Shown: positions 29,715-38,799, counted from the first letter of the stretch. The stretch is 64,000 bases of DNA from Halorubrum salipaludis (GCF_002286985.1 NZ_NSKC01000009.1:62001-126000), one strand, 5' to 3'. Numbers and translations: made by a program. The notes: generated from the sequence alone by a model not told the origin.

Positions 29715-29951
29715 ACCGGCGATGCGCCCGCGAGCGGCGTGGTCCTTTCGATGCAGAGTCGTCGATCGCGTCCGGCTCCGGCCGCAGCCGACTCCGACCG
29801 GGCCCGGTCCTGGCCGCAACCGACTCCAACAATGACCGACCCCGACCGCGCCGACGAGTGTACTCACGACCGTGGATCGTTCTTATCAAAACCGGATCGA
29901 GGTGACCACGTAAGTGAAAGATTCATGGGGAAGGCGGTCGCCGGGTGAGGT

Positions 29952-30998
29952 ATGACGAGCGTCAAGGAGTTCCGCGTCGACGCGCCCGCGACCGCCGACT
30001 CGCTCGGCCGCGGCCGGTTCGTCTTCACCGACGCCTACTCGGTGTTCGACTGGGGACAGATGCCGGACGCGATCCCGCGCAAGGGCGCGAGCCTCTGTGC
30101 GATGGGCGCGTTCAACTTCGAACTGCTGGAAGACGAGGGGATCCCGACCCACTACCGCGGCGTCGCGGATCCCGACACGAGTGAGATCGTCCCCCTCGCC
30201 GACGCGACCGCCCCGCCGACCGAGATGGCCATCGACCTGACGCAGGTCCCCGACCTCCCGTACGAGGGCCCCGAGGCGGGCTACGACTACGACGCCTTCC
30301 ACGCCGCGGGCGGCGAGAACTACCTCGTGCCCCTCGAAGTCGTCTTCCGCAACCGCGTGCCGATCGGGTCCAGCCTCCGGCGCCGCACCGACCCCGCCGA
30401 CTTCGGGCTTGACGACATCGCGGGCGCCGACGGCGACTGGCCCGACGAGCCGGTCGACCTCCCCGAGCCGGTCGTGGAGTTCTCGACGAAGTACGAGCAG
30501 CAGGACCGCTACCTGACCCGTGCGGAGGCCGACCGGATCGCGGGCGTCGCCGCGATCGACGCCCTCGAATCGCTCGCGCGCGACGTGAACCGCGTCGTCA
30601 CCGAGCGCGCCGAGACGGCGGGGTTCGTCCACGAGGACGGGAAGATCGAGTGCCTGTACGTCGACGGCGAACTGCGGGTCGCCGACGTGGTCGGCACCTT
30701 CGACGAGAACCGGTTCTCCTACGGCGGGCGGGGGATCTCGAAGGAGGTCGTCCGGCAGTGGTACAAGGCGAACGACCCGGGGTGGGTCGAGGCCGTGAAA
30801 GAGGCGAAGGCGGCCGTCGCCGAGCGCGATATCGACGACTGGCGCGAGCTCTGCGAGCGCGACCCCGACCCCCTCCCCGACGAGGTCGTCGACGCGGTCT
30901 CGGAGCTGTACGCGGCCGGGACGAACGCCTACACCGACCGCGAGTGGTTCGACGTGCCCGACATCGAGGCGGCGCTGGACGCGGTCGACGACTTATAA
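29952..30998 (+). CDS. purC: Phosphoribosylaminoimidazole-succinocarboxamide synthase (SAICAR synthase)
   Basis: 348 aa, in the size range of archaeal/eukaryotic-type Pur[21 protein letters not shown] holds the ATP-binding start, [20 protein letters not shown] and [16 protein letters not shown] the substrate site, and [20 protein letters not shown] the C-terminal signature. It joins CAIR and aspartate in purine synthesis. The gene ends D-D-L-stop with the L and stop codons forming TTATAA, and the repeat array begins ~30 bases later. No other pur gene is adjacent. Confidence 0.95.
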   Translation: MTSVKEFRVDAPATADSLGRGRFVFTDAYSVFDWGQMPDAIPRKGASLCAMGAFNFELLEDEGIPTHYRGVADPDTSEIVPLADATAPPTEMAIDLTQVPDLPYEGPEAGYDYDAFHAAGGENYLVPLEVVFRNRVPIGSSLRRRTDPADFGLDDIAGADGDWPDEPVDLPEPVVEFSTKYEQQDRYLTRAEADRIAGVAAIDALESLARDVNRVVTERAETAGFVHEDGKIECLYVDGELRVADVVGTFDENRFSYGGRGISKEVVRQWYKANDPGWVEAVKEAKAAVAERDIDDWRELCERDPDPLPDEVVDAVSELYAAGTNAYTDREWFDVPDIEAALDAVDDL

Positions 30999-31030
30999 GA
31001 GAACGCGACCGCTGACGGCGGGGAGAACCG

Positions 31031-31201
31031 CTTATAAGTGGTTGACTCTGGATCGACCGTGAACGCTTCCAAAGACCCAGCCGCTCGCTTATAAATACTC
31101 GACCACGAACCGGCGGTGAACACCTCCAAAGCCCCAGCCGCTCGCTTATAAGTGGTTGACTCTAGATCGACGGCGAGGACCTCCAAAGCCCCAGCCGCGA
31201 G
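31031..31201 (+). repeat. Three tandem 57-bp units headed by CTTATAA
   Basis: CTTATAA words start at 31031, 31088 and 31145, exactly 57 bases apart. Each unit continues with a variable stretch and then a conserved TCCAAAG(A/C)CCCAGCCGC segment. Units 1 and 3 share CTTATAAGTGGTTGACTCT; unit 2 diverges in that stretch. The third unit is also the left end of the larger element 31145-31442. No spacer-like unique sequences occur between units, so it is not a CRISPR. Function unknown. Confidence 0.85.
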
Positions 31202-31442
31202 GCGGGCAGACGCTCGCTGCGCTCCTCACTCGGTCGCTCACTCCGTTCGCTCCCTCGTTGTGGTGCTTACGTCGCCTCTGCCCGCCTCGCGGCTGCCCCT
31301 TTGAGTCCCACCCACCCGCAACCGCACAGCACCTCACGCCTCCCCAGCCTCGCGGCTCCCTTCGGTCGCCGCGTCCCTCGCGCGTGCTCCTCGCGGCCGA
31401 GGGCCGCTCGGAGGCACGCGCCGCCGCACTAGTTTATAAACG
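31145..31442 (+). repeat. Copy A of a ~0.3 kb TTATAA-bounded non-coding element
   Basis: Matches the reverse complement of 35092-35383 in ordered blocks: 31179-31202 with 35329-35352 (24 of 24), 31211-31227 with 35304-35320 (17 of 17), 31293-31313 with 35227-35247 (21 of 21), 31332-31352 with 35198-35218 (21 of 21) and an approximate final block ending in TTTATAA. Both ends carry TTATAA. No open frame is conserved between the copies in these blocks, which suggests a MITE-like or structural RNA/DNA element. Fills the gene-free gap after purC. Confidence 0.85.
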
Positions 31443-31490
31443 ATCTGCGCTATCGCTCACCAGTGTGAACGAATCGGGCGGATACCCGCG

Positions 31491-34220
31491 TCACCGCCGC
31501 GCCCAGTCGAGCAGCCGCGCGTAGAAGGGGTCCGAGCCGAGCGCGTCGGCGTCGCCGACCAGCGTCAGCTGCTTTTTCGCCCGGGTGAGCGCGACGTTCA
31601 TCCGGCGGTGGTCCTCGAAGATCGGACCGTCGAGGTCGCCGGTCGCCACGAGCGAGACGACGATCACCTCCTTCGAGGAGCCCTGGAAGCGGTCGACCGT
31701 GTCGACGGTGACGGGGGTCCTGCGGCCGATCTCGGCGACCTGCGCGCGGAACGGCGCGATCACGCCGATGTCGTCCGGGTCGACGCCGGCCGCGACGTAG
31801 GCGTCGACGACCTCCGCGACGCGCGCGGCCTCCCGGACGTTGCGGTTGCCGTCGCGGCTCCCGTCCGGGTCGACGAAGCTCACCCCGCCCGCGAGCCCCG
31901 CGGGGAGCTCGGCGGGGTCGACGCCGAGGTCGCGGAGCGTCTGTCCCGCCACCTCAGGGGTCGCCGGGCGGAGCGCGCCGTCGTAGAACTCCGCGGAGGC
32001 GAACGCCTGGATGCGCTGGCTCATCCGGTACTGGCGGTCGAGCATGACGCTCGCGTCGGGGTACGCCTCGATGAGCCGCTGGAACAGCGAGGTCTGTAAG
32101 TCGTTTTCGGCGCGGACGACCGGCGGGAGCTGCTCGTGGTCGCCCACGAGCACGAACCGGTCCGCGCGGTTGATCGCGGCGTGGGTGCCCGGCTCAGTGA
32201 GCTGCGAGGCCTCGTCGACCAGCGCCACGTCGAACTCGCACTCGCGGAGGACGCGGGAGCCGCAGGCCGCGGTGGTGGCGGCGACGACCGGCGCGTCCCG
32301 CAACTCGGCGGCCTTCGCGTTCGGGTCGCCGCGCTGGACGAGCCGCACGTCCTGCATGTCGCCGCGGACGCCGGTCTCGCTGCCGACGCGGAGCACGTCG
32401 TCGAAGCCCTGATCCCGGAGGGCCTCGAGGGCGTTGTCGACCGCCCGGTTCGTGAACGCCGAGAGCAACACCCGGTTCCCCTCGGCGACCAGCGCGCGGA
32501 TCGTCCGGGCGATGGTGTACGTCTTCCCGGTGCCCGGCGGGCCGTGGATCAGCGCGCAGTCCTCGGCGTCGACGGCGAGCTCCACGGCCTCGTTCTGCGC
32601 CTCGTTGTTGCCGATGTAGGCGTCCGGGGCGTCCGGGTCGTCGCTCCCCGGCGCTCCCGCGGGGCGTTCGCTCTCCGCCCGGAACTCGGGCTCCCGACGC
32701 CCGAACAGCACGTCCTTGCGCCGTTCGCTCCCCTTCAGGATCGCGTCGTGGAGCGCGGTGAGCGAGCGGTCGACGGAGATCTCCGAGGGGTACACGTCGA
32801 GTCGCCGGAGCTCGACCGGCTCGTCGGTCTCGACGACGACCTCGTCGCCGTCGAGCGCGGTGATGCGACCGAGCTCGCCGTGACCGGTGACGGGTTCGCC
32901 GTCGCTCGCGAGCGCCACGTCGCCCTCGCGGAGCTTGGAGACGGCGTCGTCCGGCTTGCGCGCCCGGAGCTCCCACCGGGCGTCGCCGATCTCGGTCTGC
33001 GAGACGGGTTCGAGGTCGATGAGCGCGCGGTCGTCCGCGGCGCGCTCCTCGGGGGTCTGCTCCCACAGCTTCCGGTACTCGGCGTGGGTCTCGCGGCGCT
33101 CCTCCTCTAAGGCGACGTAGAACCGGTCGAAGTAGTCGCGCTCCTCGTCGGGGACCGGCGTGCCGACCGACCCCGCCTTCGACTCCTGGTCGAGGCGGCC
33201 GGAGACGACCATGCAGGTGTCCTGCTCGAAGCAGTACTCGCACTTGGCGTCGGCCTCGTACCCCGTCGGGACGGTCGGGCGCTCCCCGGAGCCGTCGAGC
33301 GCGCGCCACTCCATCGCGGCGAGGGCGTTGCGCTCGCGGACGACGAACTCCAGTAACCCCCGGCCCACGGAGAACTCCTTGGCCGGCGCGAGGTCGCCGG
33401 ACTCCTCGTTGCGGTCCAGGGCGGTGTTCTTCGTGTACAGCAGGGTTCCGATGTCGGGGTCGACGCCGCGCTCCTCTAACATGAGCGCGTAGCAGGCCGC
33501 CTGGATCTTGTCGTGGAAGCGCGGCTCCCGCTTCGTGTTCTTCCCGGTCTTCAGCTCGACGGGGGTCCCGCGCCGGAGGGCGTCGGCCCGGCCCTTCAGG
33601 CCGAACGTCGGCGAGATGAGGGTGAACTCCGACCGCCACGTGTCCTCGTCGGTCAGGGTCCCCTGCGAGAGCCACCCCTCGATCGCGGCCGCGTTCCGGC
33701 GCACCTCGTCGGCGACCTCCTCGGGCTCGTACCCGAGCAGGCCGAGTTCGAGGCCCGCCTCTTCGACGCGGTCAGCGACCGACGCCTCCAGCTCCATCCC
33801 GCGGAGCAGGTCGCCGAACACCTCGTGGACGACGGTCCCCTTGACGACGGGGTAGTTGAGCGGGATCCCGGAGAGCTTGTTCAGGTAGTACATCCGCGGG
33901 CACTGCACCCACGACCGGATCCCGGTCACGTCGACGAGGAAGTCGGGCTCGAGCACGACCCACGAGTCGCCGGTGGTGGCGTACCCCGTCTCGCCGCCGA
34001 ACTCGTCCTCCTCGGCGTCGGTGACCAGCAGCTCCATCCCCGGCTCGGCGTGCTCGGCGGTCTCGGTCCACTTCCCCCACAGCGTCACGTCGACCGCGTC
34101 GCCCGCGCCGCGGTCGGGCCGGATCCGGATCTCGCGGAGCTCGCGGTCCCCGTACGACGTCGACACCGTCCGCGCCTCCCCGACGGAGAGGATCGGCCCC
34201 CGAACGTTCACGGCCGTCAT
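31491..34220 (-). CDS. Dna2-like protein: Cas4-type Fe-S nuclease fused to SF1 helicase
   Basis: 909 aa. After ~90 N-terminal residues of OB-like character comes a PD-(D/E)xK nuclease of Cas4/RecB type: C107 in QCPRMYYL, D212 in GRADAL, E222-x-K224 in PVELKTGKN, Q240 in DKIQAACYALML, and C327, C330 and C336 in CEYCFEQDTC. The four Cys should hold an Fe-S cluster. The helicase follows, with Walker A GPPGTGKT at 560-567, motif II LVDEASQLTEP and DRFQGSSKEVIVVSLV near the end. Dna2-type enzymes process flaps and broken ends. The gene is flanked by inverted copies of a 0.3 kb repeat. Confidence 0.9.
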   Translation of the reverse strand: MTAVNVRGPILSVGEARTVSTSYGDRELREIRIRPDRGAGDAVDVTLWGKWTETAEHAEPGMELLVTDAEEDEFGGETGYATTGDSWVVLEPDFLVDVTGIRSWVQCPRMYYLNKLSGIPLNYPVVKGTVVHEVFGDLLRGMELEASVADRVEEAGLELGLLGYEPEEVADEVRRNAAAIEGWLSQGTLTDEDTWRSEFTLISPTFGLKGRADALRRGTPVELKTGKNTKREPRFHDKIQAACYALMLEERGVDPDIGTLLYTKNTALDRNEESGDLAPAKEFSVGRGLLEFVVRERNALAAMEWRALDGSGERPTVPTGYEADAKCEYCFEQDTCMVVSGRLDQESKAGSVGTPVPDEERDYFDRFYVALEEERRETHAEYRKLWEQTPEERAADDRALIDLEPVSQTEIGDARWELRARKPDDAVSKLREGDVALASDGEPVTGHGELGRITALDGDEVVVETDEPVELRRLDVYPSEISVDRSLTALHDAILKGSERRKDVLFGRREPEFRAESERPAGAPGSDDPDAPDAYIGNNEAQNEAVELAVDAEDCALIHGPPGTGKTYTIARTIRALVAEGNRVLLSAFTNRAVDNALEALRDQGFDDVLRVGSETGVRGDMQDVRLVQRGDPNAKAAELRDAPVVAATTAACGSRVLRECEFDVALVDEASQLTEPGTHAAINRADRFVLVGDHEQLPPVVRAENDLQTSLFQRLIEAYPDASVMLDRQYRMSQRIQAFASAEFYDGALRPATPEVAGQTLRDLGVDPAELPAGLAGGVSFVDPDGSRDGNRNVREAARVAEVVDAYVAAGVDPDDIGVIAPFRAQVAEIGRRTPVTVDTVDRFQGSSKEVIVVSLVATGDLDGPIFEDHRRMNVALTRAKKQLTLVGDADALGSDPFYARLLDWARR

Positions 34221-34391
34221 CGGCGGCGGTCTCGAAAAACGCTGTCGGTGGGAGCGGTCGCGGGCCGCGTCGGGGCTCCGCGCGCCCGGCCGCTTCGCGC
34301 TCGGCCCCCGTGAGGTCGGTCCCCCGCGGTCCCCGCGCGGTCCGCCGCCACCGACACGCTCATGCGGTCGCCTCCGCTACCTACGACCGAC

Positions 34392-34943
34392 ATGCGCGTG
34401 CGAGACTGGGACGACATCCTCGCCGACGTCGCGAGCGACTCGACCGACCCCGACGGGTGGCGCGCGGTCGCCGGGTCCAGGCGCGAGGGCCTCGGCGAGG
34501 ACCTCTACTTCGGCCACCCGAGCGTCGGCGTCTACCACCTCAAGACGTACGCGAAGAACCCCCGCGACCTCCGCGGCGTAGGCGCGAAGATCGCCCGCAG
34601 CGTCGACGACGAGCTCGACCCCCTGCTCCCGGACGAGGAATCGGCCGGCCGGTTCGCGGTGCAGTCGGCGCCGGAGGACGAGGACGAGGCGGAGGACATG
34701 GCGACCCGGCTCCGAGAGACCTTGAAGGTCCACGCGGAGGCGCCGACCGACCCCGACCACCTCTTCGAAGACGTGATGGAGGCGGTCGACTCGCCCGCGT
34801 TCGGCCCGATGGACTACGAGTTCGACGGGCGCCCGGACGAGCTCGACGATCTCTCGGACACCTTCGAGGAGGCCGAGGAGCTCCTCTCCGCCGAGCTCGA
34901 GGACCTGATCGACGACGACGACGTGGACCGCGGCTTCCACTGA
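34392..34943 (+). CDS. Conserved acidic haloarchaeal protein of unknown function
   Basis: 183 aa from MRVRDWDDILADVASDSTDP; an upstream in-frame ATG adds only ten residues from a non-coding stretch. The middle LYFGHPSVGVYHLKTYAKNP is the most structured-looking part, followed by a very acidic C-terminal half. No catalytic or binding motif recognised. Divergent from the Dna2-like gene (172 bases between starts) and enclosed with it between the inverted repeat elements, so a functional link is possible but unproven. Confidence 0.75.
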   Translation: MRVRDWDDILADVASDSTDPDGWRAVAGSRREGLGEDLYFGHPSVGVYHLKTYAKNPRDLRGVGAKIARSVDDELDPLLPDEESAGRFAVQSAPEDEDEAEDMATRLRETLKVHAEAPTDPDHLFEDVMEAVDSPAFGPMDYEFDGRPDELDDLSDTFEEAEELLSAELEDLIDDDDVDRGFH

Positions 34944-35091
34944 TCCCGTCTGCCGGCTCCGTCGGTCGTTTTGCAGACGCGGGACAGGAATCAGCGGACC
35001 GCGAAACGCGTCTCCGTGATCGATAGCGGGAGTGAGTGTTGCAGATCGGTAGCGGCGAGACGGTATTTAAACAGCCAAGAGCGACGACGAT

Positions 35092-35383
35092 CGCTTATAA
35101 ATGACGACGCGGTGGCGCGCGCCTCCGAACGGCCGCCACCGGTGGCCGTGAGGAGCGCGTGCGAGGGAGTCGCTGGCGCCTTATAAGGCGCCAGCGACGA
35201 GGCTGGGGAGGCGTGAGGCTGCGGTCGGGTGGGACTCAAAGGGGCAGTCGCGAGGGCGAAGCACGGCGACGGAAGCACCGCAGGAACGAGCAACGCGAGT
35301 GACGAGGAGCGCAGCGAGCGTAAGCTCCCCTCGCGGCTGGGGCTTTGGAGGTCTTCACCGCAGACACATCGATCACTTATAAA
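35092..35383 (-). repeat. Copy B of the TTATAA-bounded element, inverted relative to copy A
   Basis: Ordered exact blocks shared with copy A are listed in that entry. Both ends carry TTATAA (35095-35101 and 35377-35383). Relative to copy A it contains a strong palindrome at 35169-35198. The copies point in opposite directions and enclose 3.65 kb with the Dna2-like gene and the acidic protein gene, so recombination between them could invert that segment. Confidence 0.85.
35169..35198. repeat. 30-bp perfect palindrome centred on TTATAA
   Basis: Arms of 12 bases (GTCGCTGGCGCC and its complement) surround a central TTATAA, so all 30 bases are self-complementary. It sits inside repeat copy B at the place where copy A has a different short inverted repeat. 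It could form a cruciform or a hairpin in RNA. Confidence 0.9.
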
Positions 35384-35571
35384 CACTCGTCAGCACCACC
35401 ACAATCCGACTTATAAACAACCGAACAGCCAGTTTGCGAGACTTACTCCCGATCTCAATCAGGGATCGCGGTGGCGAGCCGTTTCGGGCGCGTTCTCGTC
35501 CGGAAAAATCGGATCGCACGAGGGCGGAAAAACGGGGTGTCGTCCGGTCGGACTGCCGTCGAGTCGCGTCG

Positions 35572-35850
35572 TTAGCTCCGCGTGAAGCGGTACTCGACCG
35601 TGCCCAGGCCGGGGAGACTGACGCGACCGACCGCCTCGCGGTCGACGTGCCGAGCGAGCGAGCGCGCGAGGACCGCGAGCGCGACGACGCCCGTCAGAAG
35701 GGCGAGCGAGACGAGGGGGAAGGCGGCCACGAAGACCGCGAGACCGATGAGCGCGAGGAACGCGAACGAGGCGCGAACGCTGCCGTCGGGCGAAACGTTG
35801 GGCCCCGGCGACCGACCGCCGGCCGAGAGTCCGTGTTTCATTGGTTGCAT
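35572..35850 (-). CDS. Small two-span membrane protein
   Basis: 92 aa from MQPMKHGLSAGGRSPGPNV (an ATG three codons later is also possible). Two adjacent hydrophobic stretches, ASFAFLALIGLAVFVAAFPL and ALLTGVVALAVLARSLA, give a hairpin in the membrane, with the remainder basic or polar. A TATA-like TTTTTACGCC lies ~25 nt upstream. No family recognised; convergent or unrelated to the neighbouring repeats. Confidence 0.65.
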   Translation of the reverse strand: MQPMKHGLSAGGRSPGPNVSPDGSVRASFAFLALIGLAVFVAAFPLVSLALLTGVVALAVLARSLARHVDREAVGRVSLPGLGTVEYRFTRS

Positions 35851-36139
35851 ATCGATCCGTACGATACCGGGGCGTAAAAACCTTTCATATTGCAAATATG
35901 TTTTGAGAAGAGTTCACACGGGACATTCCAATAGACGGTCTAAAACGGTTGTTAATGCGGTGTAACTGTTACCATGTTATTCGTTCGTACACCCATCACA
36001 TATCTAGCAACTACCGCCGAATTCGGCGTGACGCCCCGAACGGTGCGACTGCCGCCGACGCGGGGGCCGATCCTCCCGGTCGACGCCCGCACCCGTACTT
36101 TTATTCCGACACGAACCGTTGTGCAGATACGAACAGCCC

Positions 36140-36442
36140 ATGTCAACGATAGACGAGACCCCGTCCGCACGAACGGAGACGGTCGCGACGGCGGAGCGCC
36201 GCCGCGTCGTCGCCGGACTCGCCGACGGAACGGTCGAGACGGTCGCTGACCTACAGGTCCGCGGCCGTGCCGACGAGATCGCCGCCGAGCTCCGCGAGAG
36301 CCACCTCCCGGCCCTCGAGGAGGCCGGGTACATCGAGTGGGACCGGGAGGAGGGGACGATCGAGCCCGGGCCGAACTTCGAGGAGGCGGCCGAACACGTC
36401 GCCGACCTCCCGGACCCGGACGAGGGAGTCGCCGACGACTGA
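36140..36442 (+). CDS. Winged-helix protein of the haloarchaeal DUF7344 type
   Basis: 100 aa from MSTIDETPSARTET. RRRVVAGLADGTVETVADLQ, then RESHLPALEEAGYIEWDREE form a helix-turn-helix and wing in which a conserved H-x-LP-x-LE-x-AG(Y/L)I core is typical of haloarchaeal regulators. The tail is acidic. A TATA-like ACTTTTATTC lies ~40 nt upstream. It precedes the Dam methylase gene by 86 bases on the same strand, but the latter has its own TATA box. Probable DNA-binding regulator. Confidence 0.8.
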   Translation: MSTIDETPSARTETVATAERRRVVAGLADGTVETVADLQVRGRADEIAAELRESHLPALEEAGYIEWDREEGTIEPGPNFEEAAEHVADLPDPDEGVADD

Positions 36443-36528
36443 GTCCGGCAGCGCCCGGACCGGCCTCCGAGCCTCGTGGAGCGCGCCCGAGACGTTTATA
36501 CGCCGCGGCGGGCGAGCCCAGACATCGC

Positions 36529-37449
36529 ATGGCCGAGCCGATACTGAAGTGGGCCGGCGGGAAGCGGCAGCTCCTCGACGAGCTGTACGCCCGGTTTCCG
36601 TCGGCGTACGGCCGCTACCACGAGCCGTTCCTCGGCGGCGGCGCCGTGTTCTTCGACCTCGAACCGCCGGACGCGACGGTGAACGACGCGAACCCGCGGC
36701 TGGTGAACTTCTACGAGCGGGTCCGCGACGACCCCGAGGCGCTGATCGAGCGGCTGGAGTCGTTCGACGACCCCGGCGCCGACCCGGACCCGGACCTCCC
36801 GTACGCCGAGGAGACGGCCCGCGGTCGCGCCGTGGAGAGCTACTACTACCAGCAGCGCGCGCGGTTCAACAGGCGCCCGTACGAGGGGGAGTTCGACCCG
36901 CTGGAGGAGGCCGCGCTCCTCCTGTACCTCAACCGCACCTGCTACAACGGGCTCTACCGCGAGAATGCCGACGGCGGGTTCAACGTCCCCGTCGGCCGGT
37001 ACGCGAACCCGGACTGGGTCCAGTGCGACCGGATCCGGCGGGCGAGCGACGCGCTCGCGGACGCGACGGTCCGGAACGGCGACTTCGGGTACGTCCTCGA
37101 CGCCGCGGAGCCGGGGGATCTGGTCTACTTTGATCCCCCCTACGAGCCGATGAGCGCGACCGCGAGCTTCAACGAGTACAGCGCCGAGGGGTTCGACCGC
37201 GAGGACCAGCGCCGGCTGCTCGACGTCGCCGCCGAGCTCGACGAGGCGGGCGCGTGGGTCGTCCTCTCGAACAGCGGCGTGATGTACGAGCCGTACGCGG
37301 ACGCGGGGTTCCGCGTCGAACTCGAGGGCGCGACCCGTGCGATCAACAGCGACGCGGGGAACCGCGACGAGGTCGACGAGATCGTCGCGACCAACGTCCC
37401 GCCGGCGGAGCGCCGCGAGGCCGGACAACGCGACCTCGCGGAGTTCTGA
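36529..37449 (+). CDS. Orphan DNA adenine methyltransferase, Dam/DpnIIA class
   Basis: 306 aa. D12-class motifs in order: ILKWAGGKRQLL (5-16), HEPFLGGGAVFF (SAM site), NRTCYNGLYRENADGGFNVP (from ~136, typical of the GATC-specific subgroup) and DPPY (202-205, catalytic). It transfers methyl from SAM to N6 of adenine; target GATC is predicted from the motif context only. No restriction endonuclease gene is adjacent, so it is likely regulatory or housekeeping. TATA-like CGTTTATAC ~33 nt upstream supports the ATG. Confidence 0.9.
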   Translation: MAEPILKWAGGKRQLLDELYARFPSAYGRYHEPFLGGGAVFFDLEPPDATVNDANPRLVNFYERVRDDPEALIERLESFDDPGADPDPDLPYAEETARGRAVESYYYQQRARFNRRPYEGEFDPLEEAALLLYLNRTCYNGLYRENADGGFNVPVGRYANPDWVQCDRIRRASDALADATVRNGDFGYVLDAAEPGDLVYFDPPYEPMSATASFNEYSAEGFDREDQRRLLDVAAELDEAGAWVVLSNSGVMYEPYADAGFRVELEGATRAINSDAGNRDEVDEIVATNVPPAERREAGQRDLAEF

Positions 37450-37534
37450 GGCGGGGAATTTCCGCACCGGCGACGCGGCTCGGGACCGACCGCAGAGGGC
37501 GGGCTTTTTGCCCTCCCCCGCCGACGACTCCGGT

Positions 37535-37984
37535 ATGACCGATCTCGACATCGACCTCGTCCTCGTGTCTGTGGACGGCAGCGAGGAGTCCCACGAGGCG
37601 GTCGACTACGCGATCGCGCTCGCCGCCGAGTACGGCGCGAGCGTCCACGCCCTGTACGTGCTCGACGAGGACGTGGTCCGCGCGATCGACCACGGCGTGG
37701 TCGACGAGAGCGACGTGGCCGACGACACCGAGGCGTTCACCGACTCCGTGGCCCGGCGCGCGGAGGCCGCGGGCGTCCCCCACAGCAACTCCATCGCCTA
37801 CGGGTTCTCCACGAAAGTGAAGACGGTTCATCCGGGCAGCGTCGTCCTCGACACCGCGGAGGAGCTCGACTCGGACTTCGTCGTCGTCCCGCGCGAGCCC
37901 GTCTCCGGCGACCCCGGCGAGGTGCTCGGGAAGGCCGCCGAGTACGTCCTCCTGTACGCCAGCCAGCCCGTGCTGTCCGTCTGA
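37535..37984 (+). CDS. Universal stress protein
   Basis: 149 aa. Typical start DLVLVSVDGSEESHEAVDYA, middle TKVKTVHPGSVVLDTAEELD and C-terminal VLGKAAEYVLLYASQPVLSV. The ATP-binding GxxG loop is present only partly (REPVSGDPGEVLG). Its TGA stop overlaps the start of the DUF63 membrane gene by one base (TGATG), suggesting cotranscription and coupled translation. Confidence 0.88.
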   Translation: MTDLDIDLVLVSVDGSEESHEAVDYAIALAAEYGASVHALYVLDEDVVRAIDHGVVDESDVADDTEAFTDSVARRAEAAGVPHSNSIAYGFSTKVKTVHPGSVVLDTAEELDSDFVVVPREPVSGDPGEVLGKAAEYVLLYASQPVLSV

Positions 37985-38799
37985 TGGCCGGCGGCCTCCC
38001 CTTCCTCCCGGCGGGAACGACGATCCCCCCGGCCCCGTACCTCGTCGGCGTCCTCCTCGCGGCCGGGGCCGTCGCGGTCGCGCTCCGCCGGCGGCGCCCG
38101 CGGGTCACCGGCCGGCGCGTCCTCGCGCTCGCCCCGTGGATGGCGCTCGGCTCGGCGGTGCACGTCCTCTACGTCGTCGACGCGCTCCCGCCCCTGCTCT
38201 CCCCGCTCGCCGGCTCGCCGACCGTCTACCTCACGGTGGGGACGCTGGCGGGCGCGGCGTGGCTCGCCGCCGACGCCGTCCGCCCGGACCGGGTGTCGGA
38301 GAGCCTCGCGCTCGCCGGCGCGCTCTGCCTCGCCCCGGTGGTCGCGGTCGCGGTATCGACCGGACTCTCGTCAGAGGGCGCCCGCTGGTCGACGATCGCG
38401 CTCGCGCTCACGGTCCCGATTACGGGCGCCGTCTGGGTCGCCCTGACGCGGCTCCGGCCCGAGGCCGCGGTCACCGGCGGCGTCGGCGCCCTCGCCGTCT
38501 TCGGCCACGCGCTCGACGGCGTCTCGACCGCGGTGGGGACGGCCCAGCTCGGCTTCGGCGAGCGCACGCCCGTCTCCCGGATCCTGCTGGAGCTCGGCGG
38601 CCTCCCGTCGCTCCCGGTCCTCGGCGAAGGGTGGCTGTTCCTGCTCGTGAAGCTCGCGGTCGCGAGCGCCGTCGTCTGGCTGTTCGCCGAGTACGTCCGC
38701 GAGACGCCCGCGGAGGGCTACCTCCTGCTCGGGTTCGTGGCCGCCGTCGGGCTCGGTCCCGCGGCCCACAACCTGCTGCTGTTCGCGATCGCCGGGTGA
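37984..38799 (+). CDS. DUF63 family archaeal membrane protein
   Basis: 271 aa with eight or so hydrophobic spans. Conserved DUF63 features include WMALGSAVHVLYVVDAL near residue 55 and FGHALDGVSTAVGTAQLGFG in the second half, with His and Asp inside the membrane region. Overlaps the preceding USP gene by one base. Function unknown in all archaea; the USP coupling suggests a stress- or energy-linked transporter or sensor (inference). Confidence 0.82.
   Translation: MAGGLPFLPAGTTIPPAPYLVGVLLAAGAVAVALRRRRPRVTGRRVLALAPWMALGSAVHVLYVVDALPPLLSPLAGSPTVYLTVGTLAGAAWLAADAVRPDRVSESLALAGALCLAPVVAVAVSTGLSSEGARWSTIALALTVPITGAVWVALTRLRPEAAVTGGVGALAVFGHALDGVSTAVGTAQLGFGERTPVSRILLELGGLPSLPVLGEGWLFLLVKLAVASAVVWLFAEYVRETPAEGYLLLGFVAAVGLGPAAHNLLLFAIAG

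Larger units (their letters stand above)
34944..35571. other. Gene-free interval holding repeat copy B and further TTATAA words
   Basis: No convincing coding frame on either strand. It contains GTATTTAAAC near 35063, the repeat element at 35092-35383, and an additional TTATAAAC word at 35411-35418. The remaining bases up to 35571 show no recognisable feature. Confidence 0.7.

Noticed and set aside
31031-31201. Possible CRISPR array from three 57-bp repeats
   Set aside because: Units are directly adjacent without unique spacers, only three exist, and no cas genes are nearby.
36140-37449. Restriction-modification system around the Dam gene
   Set aside because: No endonuclease-like gene is present on either side; the upstream gene is a wHTH protein.
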